DNA of 37,362 nucleotides from Victivallis vadensis (lineage in GTDB: Bacteria > Verrucomicrobiota > Lentisphaeria > Victivallales > GWF2-50-93), in assembly GCA_945883805.1 (NCBI GenBank), contig CAMCYE010000022.1:1-37362 (forward strand). Reading direction: 5' to 3'. Position 1 is the first letter of the stretch. Each line of letters opens with the position of its first letter. The notes beneath the pieces are model-generated. The model searched no databases. It had not been told where the DNA came from and was given only the letters and a program-made list of their open reading frames with translations. The position numbers and the translations under genes are program-made. Of this stretch, positions 30,781-37,362 are shown piece after piece.

Positions 30781-32838
30781 GTGACAGGAAGCGACAGTTC
30801 AAATACGGAAACAGGCACTTTCTCGAGGCAAACAAGCCTCCTTATTGAATTTACTATTGTCGGAGTCCTGCTTCTGCTTCACTTCTCCCTAATTTTTACC
30901 GCGTCACAGCGCAAGTCGCCTGTTTTCGACGAATCCGTCCATATTGCCGGGGGACTCAGTTACTGGCTTGAAAACGACTACCGCATAAATCCGGAAAATG
31001 GAAATTTCCCCCAGCGATGGGCGGCCATTCCCCTCATGTTTCAGGAACTCAAGTTCCCGGTTCTGAAACAAATGCCGATCCGGCAGACCGACGAATGGAC
31101 AATCGCGGGAGATTTTATTTTCAAATCCGGGAACAACCCCGAAAAAATCCTGATGTTCTCAAGGGCAATGATAAGCATCCTCAGTCTGGCGACGGGACTT
31201 GTTGTCTATTTTTCCTCAAGGAAAATATTCGGAACAGGGGGAGGAATGCTATCACTTGCGCTTTATATCCTCTGTCCGGAAATACTTGCACATGCCGGAT
31301 TCACCACTTCCGATATGGCGGTGGCCATGGCATTCACGCTGGCGCTCGTCTGCATCTGGAATGTCCTCAACAGGATCACCGTCAGGAACATTGTTTTCTC
31401 ATCGTTGGCGCTCGGGCTACTCTTTGTTTCAAAATTTTCAGCGTTCATCATAATACCTGTTTACCTGATCCTCATTCTAATGAGGTTGAGAGGCAAGGGG
31501 CATGTCGAATGCGTGATTTTCTCCCGGAGGATAACCAATGACACACAGGCAAAACAGCTTCTTGCATATTCCGCGGTATTGTCAGTCAACCTTGCCTTCA
31601 TCTTATTTTTCATCTGGATGTCTTACGGATTCAGGTTTTCAATGATTGACGCTCCAGTGCCGACCGACAGGATGGTGCTAGACAAGGTTATTGAGAACAG
31701 TTGCAAATCGGCAGGAACCGCTGGAGAGGCACTGCTTGCCGCAAAAAAAATAAAACTCCTTCCCGAAGCGTATATTTACGGGTTCGCCCTAGTTCTGAAG
31801 GGGGCAGGAGCCCGCAACTCCTACCTGAACGGAGAACTCAGCACCCGGGGCTGGTGGTATTTCTTCATTTACAGCTTCATGGTCAAAACACCGATCCCCC
31901 TGCTCCTGATTTTCGCAATCTCCCTTTCCGCCCTGTTCAAGGCGAAGATATTGCCCAACGACAAACTTTACATGCTGACCCCCTTCCTGGTCTTCATCCT
32001 GATTTATTTCCTCTTTGCCATATCAAGCAGGATGAACATAGGCAACAGACATCTCCTGCCCATTTATCCATGCATTTTCATAATCTGCGGTTCCGCATAT
32101 CTAATGTTGCGTTCAAAATTGCCAATGGTAATCCTGACGGCTTTCCTTATTGCGTGGTTCGCGGTCGAATCTTACAGGATCCGCCCACATTACCTTGCAT
32201 ACTTCAACCAATTTGCAGGCGGACCCGGGAACGGGTACAAACATCTTTCGGACAGCTCACTTGACTGGGGGCAGGATTTAAAGGAACTCAGAAAATGGGT
32301 CGATGCAAACAATCAGAAAAACGAGAATGTCTACTTTTCATACTTTGGGACTGCCGATATCAGTCATTACATGCAGGACTACAGACAGCTGCCATGCATT
32401 TTCGAACAGAAAAGGGATGCAAATAGTTTTTTCGAACTCAAGGCTGGCATCTACTGTATCAGCGCCACGATGTTCCAGTTCACATACTACAACCCCGGAC
32501 TGAAGAAAGCCACAGGACTGAATTCCGCAGATATAGACGAAAAACTGTTCCTTGACCTTTCATCGGAAATGAAAAAGATCTTCACCGGCAAAATTAAACT
32601 GCCAGCCACCGGACAGAATCCGGCAACTGAAGCGGAGCAGACCGCCAACTTATTTATGACCAACCCGGAGGCTTACAACTCCCTCAGAAAAAAATATGTT
32701 ACTTACGACTATCTCAGGTTTGCAAAACTATGCCTCTATCTCCGACTAAACCGGAAGTCGCCGGATGCTTACGCCGGCTATTCCATCCTGATATACAGGC
32801 TCACGGACGGGGAAATAGAAGATGCCTTGTCTAAATAA
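30781..32838 (+). CDS. PMT/ArnT-like GT-C glycosyltransferase (copy 1)
   Basis: The 685-residue multi-pass protein starts at GTG (AGGA upstream). Its first periplasmic loop has PVFDESVHIAGG with the paired acidic residues Asp50-Glu51 and His54, the catalytic-type motif of GT-C lipid-linked sugar transferases (protein mannosyltransferase, ArnT). About ten membrane segments follow (for example IVFSSLALGLLFVSKFSAFI). A soluble C-terminal part contains DSSLDWGQDLKELRKWVD, typical of the bacterial PMT-2-like family. Substrate would be a polyprenyl-phosphate sugar; the acceptor is unknown. It is transcribed away from the TMTC pair. A second copy follows downstream. Confidence 0.82.
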   Translation: MTGSDSSNTETGTFSRQTSLLIEFTIVGVLLLLHFSLIFTASQRKSPVFDESVHIAGGLSYWLENDYRINPENGNFPQRWAAIPLMFQELKFPVLKQMPIRQTDEWTIAGDFIFKSGNNPEKILMFSRAMISILSLATGLVVYFSSRKIFGTGGGMLSLALYILCPEILAHAGFTTSDMAVAMAFTLALVCIWNVLNRITVRNIVFSSLALGLLFVSKFSAFIIIPVYLILILMRLRGKGHVECVIFSRRITNDTQAKQLLAYSAVLSVNLAFILFFIWMSYGFRFSMIDAPVPTDRMVLDKVIENSCKSAGTAGEALLAAKKIKLLPEAYIYGFALVLKGAGARNSYLNGELSTRGWWYFFIYSFMVKTPIPLLLIFAISLSALFKAKILPNDKLYMLTPFLVFILIYFLFAISSRMNIGNRHLLPIYPCIFIICGSAYLMLRSKLPMVILTAFLIAWFAVESYRIRPHYLAYFNQFAGGPGNGYKHLSDSSLDWGQDLKELRKWVDANNQKNENVYFSYFGTADISHYMQDYRQLPCIFEQKRDANSFFELKAGIYCISATMFQFTYYNPGLKKATGLNSADIDEKLFLDLSSEMKKIFTGKIKLPATGQNPATEAEQTANLFMTNPEAYNSLRKKYVTYDYLRFAKLCLYLRLNRKSPDAYAGYSILIYRLTDGEIEDALSK

Positions 32839-33022
32839 GCGTGAATTGAAATCAGGTCGCCAATGGACTATCTTGATCATATGGGAAATTGTATTTTAGA
32901 CAGGATAACAGGTTTAAACTGGATTTAAATATCCTTAAAATCCTAATGTCACCTAATCAAGAAAAAAACCATTAAAGTGCCACGTAAGTCACGTTCCACG
33001 TGTCAACGTGGTCACGTGATGA

Positions 33023-33085
33023 ACTCCAAAATATGGAGTCCAGCCTTGGTCGCCTTTGGCGCCGCCCGTGGCGGGTAAACCTTTA
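33023..33085. repeat. Palindrome cluster; inverted copy of the 17086-17146 repeat
   Basis: ACTCCA/TGGAGT (33023-33028 and 33034-33039) form a hairpin. The segment 33043-33085, read on the minus strand, shares TAAAGGTTTACC at one end and GGCGACCAAGGC at the other with 17086-17146. Just upstream (32979-33018) CACGT or its complement recurs about five times. It fills most of the 295-base gap between the two glycosyltransferase genes; no gene is seen there. Confidence 0.5.
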
Positions 33086-33133
33086 GGCTGTCTTAATAAT
33101 TGTTTCGATTAATAGCTATATAAGGAAACGATA

Positions 33134-35140
33134 GTGGGTGAAAGTCAAAATCCAGATTACCCTGTTAAAAAATCCATTAACAGGAAAGGCATTATCAAGG
33201 AACTGATCCCGATATTCCTGCTTCTTTCAATTTATTCGATTCTTGTGATCAGTTCCACATTCAGAAAAGCTCCTGTCTTCGATGAGCCTTTTCATATTAC
33301 AGGCGGCTACAATTACCTGAAAAACGGTGATTTAAAAATGTCGGCCGAAGGAGGTTTCCTGACGGAGGCCTGGCTTGCCCTGCCATTGCTTTCACAGAAT
33401 CTCAAATTCCCTTACGCCGGAGACAATTTCTTTTCCGGAGCGGATGAATGGGAGACATCAAGGGATTTTCTGTTCCGCTCTGGAAATGATGCCGATTCAA
33501 TGATCCTGCATTGCCGCATCATGGTCCTGCTGTCAAGCATTCTCCTTGGAATCACCGTCTATCTTATTTCCCGAAGCGTCTTCGGACCTGGAGGCGCCTT
33601 GATATCCCTGTTCATTTTTGCATTCAGTCCTGATTTCCTGGCTCACGCCGGACTCGCGACAACGGACATGACATCCTCTTTTATTTTCATATTGGCAATA
33701 TGGGCAATATGGAGGCTGGTCAATAGAATCTCTCCGACGACAGTTATTTTCTCATCCGTCATACTCGGACTGCTGTTTGTGACAAAACATTCGGCCATCA
33801 TGATAATCCCTTTTTATCTTGTCATGATCACGTTGCGCCTTTTTTTCGGAAAACCTCTCCAGGTAAATTGGTTCGGCAGGACATTTGAGCTCAAGACACA
33901 GAAGGCGCAACTCACCCCCCTTATCGTAGCGGGACTTGTGAATGCCGCAATCATAATATTCTTCATCTGGGCGGCGTGCGGGTTCAGATATTCAATGCTG
34001 AAAGACGATTCCGGACAGGACAGGATCGCCCTCAACCAGGCAACCCAGTCGTATTTGGACCAGTCCGGAACCTTCGGCAATTTAATATCAACCGCAAGAG
34101 ACTGCAAAATATTGCCCGAAGCATATCTCTACGGATTCGCTTTCTTCATAAAATACGGCAAGTCCAGATATTCGTTCCTTGACAGTGAATTCAGCACTCA
34201 GGGCTGGTGGTATTTTTTCCCCTTCACATTTCTCTACAAAACCCCACTGCCACTCATTTTCCTGCTTGTTATTTCCATATTGGCCCTGGCAAAGCGCAGG
34301 GCCAATTTAAATAATCCGACAACATTTATGACTTCCGAAAGAATTTATCAGCTGCTACCGTTCATATCCTTCATAATCATCTATATGCTTTTCGCAATGA
34401 CAAGCAGGACGAATATCGGACACAGGCATCTCCTGACAGTCTATCTGGCCCTTTTCGTAATTTCCGGTTCGCTTTCAATGCCGCTGTCGGGAGGACGGAA
34501 AATCGTGCGGGTCATCATCCTCTCCCTCTTCGCCTGGCTGATGACTGAAACACTAATCGCCTGGCCCAACTACATATCATATTTCAACCGGATCGCAGGC
34601 GGTTCCCAAAACGGATATAAACACCTTGTTGACAGTTCATTGGACTGGGGGCAGGATTTAAAGGAACTCAAAAAATGGGTCGACGCAAACAATCAGAAAA
34701 ACGAGAATGTCTATTTTTCCTTCTTCGGCAACACGGATGTCGAATATTACGGAGTGAAAACAAAAATGCTTCCGAGCTACCGCAGTCAGAAATCGGATGA
34801 AATCTTCGAGTTGAAGGGGGGGATATACTGCATAAGCGCAACAATGTTCCAGTTCCTATATCTGGCCGAATCATGCTACGGCGAAACCGGCTTTGACGTT
34901 GCAAATGCCGATGACAAGTATCTTAAGTCTCTTTCTGAAGATATGAAATCTCTTCCGAAGACATGTAAAAAAGCTGATCTCTCGACCGAACAACAAAAGA
35001 AATTCCGGATCTATGAATATCTCAGGTTTATAAAACTCTGCCTGTTCCTGCATAACCGTGAGCCAGACAGGATAATAGGAAATTCCATTTTGGTCTTCAA
35101 GGTTTCGGAAGAGGAAATCAAAAAGGCTTTTCCAGACTGA
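33134..35140 (+). CDS. PMT/ArnT-like GT-C glycosyltransferase (copy 2)
   Basis: This 668-residue paralogue of copy 1 also starts at GTG, with AAGGAAA upstream. The loop motif PVFDEPFHITGG puts Asp50, Glu51 and His54 at exactly the same positions. About ten membrane spans follow, with THSAIMIIPFYLVMITL-type helices and conserved QGWWYFFPFTFLYKTPLPLI. The C-terminal DSSLDWGQDLKELKKWVD block is almost identical at DNA level to copy 1. Both appear intact. Tandem duplication with divergence of the membrane part suggests altered donor or acceptor range. Confidence 0.82.
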   Translation: MGESQNPDYPVKKSINRKGIIKELIPIFLLLSIYSILVISSTFRKAPVFDEPFHITGGYNYLKNGDLKMSAEGGFLTEAWLALPLLSQNLKFPYAGDNFFSGADEWETSRDFLFRSGNDADSMILHCRIMVLLSSILLGITVYLISRSVFGPGGALISLFIFAFSPDFLAHAGLATTDMTSSFIFILAIWAIWRLVNRISPTTVIFSSVILGLLFVTKHSAIMIIPFYLVMITLRLFFGKPLQVNWFGRTFELKTQKAQLTPLIVAGLVNAAIIIFFIWAACGFRYSMLKDDSGQDRIALNQATQSYLDQSGTFGNLISTARDCKILPEAYLYGFAFFIKYGKSRYSFLDSEFSTQGWWYFFPFTFLYKTPLPLIFLLVISILALAKRRANLNNPTTFMTSERIYQLLPFISFIIIYMLFAMTSRTNIGHRHLLTVYLALFVISGSLSMPLSGGRKIVRVIILSLFAWLMTETLIAWPNYISYFNRIAGGSQNGYKHLVDSSLDWGQDLKELKKWVDANNQKNENVYFSFFGNTDVEYYGVKTKMLPSYRSQKSDEIFELKGGIYCISATMFQFLYLAESCYGETGFDVANADDKYLKSLSEDMKSLPKTCKKADLSTEQQKKFRIYEYLRFIKLCLFLHNREPDRIIGNSILVFKVSEEEIKKAFPD

Positions 35141-35195
35141 CCCCAACGCAATTCCAACACATCCACAAGAACAAAGTTCAGCAAATATATTTGCT

Positions 35196-35837
35196 TTAAA
35201 TGCGCCCCATAAGCCTATCAATATCAACAAGTTCCTCCTTGCCCAGAAGCCTTGTCCTCCCCTTGAAAAAGCTTTCAGAAATAAGCGTCATTTTGGCACA
35301 TGTTTCTAAAACCTCCAATCTGTCAAAAGCCTCAAGCAAAGACTTTCCAACCGCAAGGACGCCATGGTTTTTCATGATAATGCAATTTGCATATTTCGCA
35401 GTTTTAGCAACCACGTCGGCAAGTCCTTCGGTCCCCATCAGGCGATACGGGGCATATTCGAGCTTACCGAGAATGGCGTATGACTCGGCAAGGAGACGAC
35501 AGTTTATCTGCGCATTGGTAGCTGCAAAAGTGCTGGCGACAACTGGATGCGCATGTACAATGGCCTTCACATCCGGTCTGGCCGCATAGATTTTCAGATG
35601 CATGGAACTTTCAATGCTGGGTTTGAATTTGGACAGGATTTTCCCGCTGATGTCCATAATGCCTATTTCAGCCCCCTTCATCCTTCCCTTGTCGGATGCG
35701 GAAGGCGTAATTAGTATTTCATCCTCAGAAAACCGGACGGAAAGATTCCCTCCTGATGTCGTAGTAAGTCCTTGATCATAAAGCCTTCTCATGAAATATG
35801 CGACTTCTTCCCTGCATGCATTTAATTTCTTGTCCAT
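35196..35837 (-). CDS. Class II aldolase/adducin family protein, likely MTRu-1-P/deoxyribulose-1-P aldolase
   Basis: The 213-residue protein has the class II aldolase fold. GLTTTSGGNLSVRF is the phosphate-binding segment and ITPSASDKG the substrate loop. SSMHLKIYAARPDVKAIVHA followed by HPVV supplies zinc ligands and the catalytic Glu region, and KNHGVLAVG the third zinc His. Members include fuculose-phosphate aldolase, MtnB dehydratase and the aldolase of the DHAP shunt, which splits 5-methylthioribulose-1-phosphate. Divergence from mtnP here favours the last or MtnB. The substrate is inferred from context only. GAGG lies about eleven bases before the ATG. Confidence 0.85.
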   Translation of the reverse strand: MDKKLNACREEVAYFMRRLYDQGLTTTSGGNLSVRFSEDEILITPSASDKGRMKGAEIGIMDISGKILSKFKPSIESSMHLKIYAARPDVKAIVHAHPVVASTFAATNAQINCRLLAESYAILGKLEYAPYRLMGTEGLADVVAKTAKYANCIIMKNHGVLAVGKSLLEAFDRLEVLETCAKMTLISESFFKGRTRLLGKEELVDIDRLMGRI

Positions 35838-35887
35838 AGTTGAACTTTCCTCTTAAGGGAACCTTTAAAAATTGGCATTAGGTTTCT

Positions 35888-35915
35888 ATTTTATTTTCAG
35901 TACGGATTAAGTAAA
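35888..35915 (-). promoter_or_regulatory. Candidate promoter of the aldolase gene
   Basis: On the minus strand TTTACT (35910-35915), 16 bases, TAAAAT (35888-35893). Its -35 is inside the palindrome 35910-35929. Confidence 0.4.
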
Positions 35916-35929
35916 CGACATAGTTTACT
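35910..35929. promoter_or_regulatory. Operator-like palindrome between aldolase and mtnP
   Basis: Perfect 7-bp arms AGTAAAC (35910-35916) and GTTTACT (35923-35929) are separated by six bases. The palindrome covers the aldolase -35 and lies 12 bases from the mtnP -35. This suggests one regulator controls both genes. Confidence 0.5.
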
Positions 35930-35941
35930 GAATACGTACGT

Positions 35942-35970
35942 TTGAAGAATATACCTTTGAGGGATAGAAT
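35942..35970 (+). promoter_or_regulatory. Promoter of mtnP
   Basis: TTGAAG (35942-35947), 17 bases, TAGAAT (35965-35970). The predicted leader is about 85 bases. Confidence 0.55.
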
Positions 35971-36061
35971 AATAAAGGGAAGCTCTGAAAATTAGCAAAT
36001 ACTATCCTATTTTTCGTGTATTTGCCGTGTTTCCCGGTTAAACAAAAAAAGGGGTGATATC

Positions 36062-36961
36062 ATGAAATTCGGAATAATCGGCGGAAGCGGAGTCTATGAT
36101 GCCGGCAACATTCAAAATATCAGGGAAATATCGGTAAGCACACCGTTTGGCAGTCCGTCTGACAAACTTACGACGGGAAAGATCGGCGGCATCGAGTTCG
36201 CCTTTCTCCCAAGACACGGAAAAGGACACAGAATCCTTCCAGGCGAACTCAATCACAAGGCAAATATCTTCGCCATGAAAAAAATCGGAGTGACCCATAT
36301 CCTGAGCATATCGGCGGTCGGAAGCCTCCAATCCAAATATAAGCCGAGGGACATTGTCGTTGTGGACCAGTATTTCGACAGGACAAAAAAAAGTTCAGAA
36401 CATACATTTTTCGGAAATGGAATAGCCGCCCACATATCCATGGGGGAACCAGTGTGTCCGGAACTTGCGGAACTCGCATACAGAGCCGCGTCTTCTTCGG
36501 TAACCGCATTACATGGTTCAGACAAAAAACGTCCAAAGGTGCATAGGGGCGGAACTTATCTCAACATGGAGGGACCCGCATTTTCCACAAAAGCGGAGTC
36601 CCGTGTTTACAGATCATGGGGCATGGACGTCATAGGAATGACAAACATTGGAGAGGCAAAACTTTCCCGTGAGGCTGAAATATGCTACTGCACTCTTGCA
36701 ATGGTGACCGATTACGACTGCTGGCATCCTGACCATGAACATGTGACAGTGGACATGATCATACAGAATCTTGTAGCTAATTCAGGCATTGCGAAAAATA
36801 TAATATCCAGGCTCCCGGAATTCAAAAACATTCTCAAGGGCAAATGTTCCTGCGGCAATGCCCTTGCCTGTGCAATTATCACAGACCGGAACAAAATACC
36901 CCTCAAAAGCAAAAAAGACCTGGCACCCATTATCGGCAAATACGTTAAAGTAGGCGGCTGA
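36062..36961 (+). CDS. mtnP: S-methyl-5'-thioadenosine phosphorylase
   Basis: The 299-residue protein belongs to the trimeric MTAP/PNP family and cleaves methylthioadenosine to adenine and methylthioribose-1-phosphate. Diagnostic runs are IGGSGVYD at the N-terminus, FLPRHGKGHRILPGELNHKAN (phosphate-binding RHG), YLNMEGPAFSTKAESRVY, and VIGMTNIGEAKLSREAEICY followed by MVTDYDCWH. The Asp in TDYDCW indicates a 6-aminopurine nucleoside substrate. AAGGGGTG lies seven bases before the ATG. The neighbour aldolase suggests the methylthioribose-1-phosphate is processed further; an mtnA isomerase is not in the window. The protein may also take 5'-deoxyadenosine. Confidence 0.92.
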   Translation: MKFGIIGGSGVYDAGNIQNIREISVSTPFGSPSDKLTTGKIGGIEFAFLPRHGKGHRILPGELNHKANIFAMKKIGVTHILSISAVGSLQSKYKPRDIVVVDQYFDRTKKSSEHTFFGNGIAAHISMGEPVCPELAELAYRAASSSVTALHGSDKKRPKVHRGGTYLNMEGPAFSTKAESRVYRSWGMDVIGMTNIGEAKLSREAEICYCTLAMVTDYDCWHPDHEHVTVDMIIQNLVANSGIAKNIISRLPEFKNILKGKCSCGNALACAIITDRNKIPLKSKKDLAPIIGKYVKVGG

Positions 36962-36973
36962 AGGCCGCAACTC

Positions 36974-36994
36974 TAGTCGTTAGTCGTTAGTCGT
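36974..36994. repeat. TAGTCGT heptamer, three tandem copies
   Basis: Three exact head-to-tail units lie 12 bases after the mtnP stop. No function is visible. Confidence 0.7.
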
Positions 36995-37120
36995 CGCTCT
37001 CTGGACAAACAGGCGCTTGGACACTTTTGAAAACTTTGAAATTCCTTAGCGTTGAATCTGGACATTGGATATTCATTTTTTCACGGCCGAACTAATTGCA
37101 AAACAAGAGAGAAACAGTGT

Positions 37121-37362
37121 ATGGCAAAGAATGACCCTTTCCGAGTTCTCTCGAAAAAAACTATCTGCATAAATGCAACATCATGCATTTATTTGCTGAT
37201 AGTGCTGCTATGTCTGCTTTCCTATTACAGGGGACTGAAAGGGGAATTCGTATTCGACGATACGGCTCTGATTGCAAATGACACTTTCTATAACACCGAA
37301 TCAAACCCATTGAAATGCTGGGACCGCGGGTTCTGGGCTGACGGCAGAGGCGGGCTTTACAG
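37121..37362 (+). CDS. TMTC-like membrane protein, third copy, 5' part only
   Basis: The ATG at 37121 opens a frame that runs off the window (80 complete codons). It contains a first membrane segment (about 21-38, SCIYLLIVLLCLLSYYRG), then LKGEFVFDDTALIAND and NPLKCWDRGFWADGRGGLYR. These match the first loop of the TMTC-like proteins at 27342-30709 (FVFDD, PLKCW, LYRP). The catalytic-type FDD pair is present. No strong ribosome-binding site is seen. It would be the fifth GT-C-type gene in this 10-kb stretch. Confidence 0.75.
   Translation, partial: MAKNDPFRVLSKKTICINATSCIYLLIVLLCLLSYYRGLKGEFVFDDTALIANDTFYNTESNPLKCWDRGFWADGRGGLY

Overview
The window comes from a Gram-negative bacterium with moderate GC content. 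It carries a Kdo/lipopolysaccharide-transport operon, an ADP-heptose pathway pair, an HprK gene next to hpf, and an unusual number of large multi-pass membrane glycosyltransferase-like genes. Together these suggest a member of the PVC superphylum (Lentisphaerota/Verrucomicrobiota-like). That placement is inferred from gene content only; there is no rRNA here.

Left end (1-3766) is accessory DNA. A leftward operon encodes a HIRAN-domain protein, a 63-residue protein and a plasmid/phage-type DUF932 protein that runs off the window. It faces a WYL-domain regulator across a palindrome-rich control region, and a 9-codon leader ORF precedes the HIRAN gene. Next come two apparent gene remnants (the C-terminus of a COG2865-type protein and the C-terminal domain of RuvB) and a GIY-YIG nuclease. 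The stretch ends at the 3' end of an initiator tRNA-Met, where a perfect 20-bp inverted repeat abuts the CCA.

3956-9616: mostly leftward genes. These are two uncharacterised proteins, a nitroreductase, phosphate acetyltransferase, a secreted protein with a clear terminator, and HPr kinase.

9805-14186: a compact leftward envelope operon, kdsB-kdsA-kdsC-lptC-lptA-lptB-hpf(-hprK), making and activating Kdo and building the LPS exporter. 14464-16644: an ATP-grasp ligase paired with a class-I-amidotransferase-fold (C26) hydrolase, of unknown product. Its promoter closely resembles the kdsB promoter. 17168-19225: a single-span membrane protein, heptose-7-phosphate kinase and heptose-bisphosphate phosphatase.

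19507-22151 (rightward): a membrane-anchored coiled-coil protein, a 37-residue membrane miniprotein, a strong terminator, a tiny lipoprotein and ribulose-phosphate epimerase. 22466-23089: a VapC toxin whose ribbon-helix-helix antitoxin is frameshifted at an eight-A run. 23149-27267: a dCache-sensing class III nucleotide cyclase, then dnaJ and grpE.

27342-35140 and 37121-end: three TMTC-like membrane proteins (the two complete ones with C-terminal TPRs; the third cut by the window edge) and two PMT/ArnT-like glycosyltransferases, probably a protein- or envelope-glycosylation locus grown by tandem duplication. Within it lies a divergent pair, a class II aldolase and methylthioadenosine phosphorylase, sharing an operator-like palindrome; this looks like part of a methylthioadenosine/5'-deoxyadenosine salvage shunt.

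All function calls come from reading translated sequence by eye. No database search was run.
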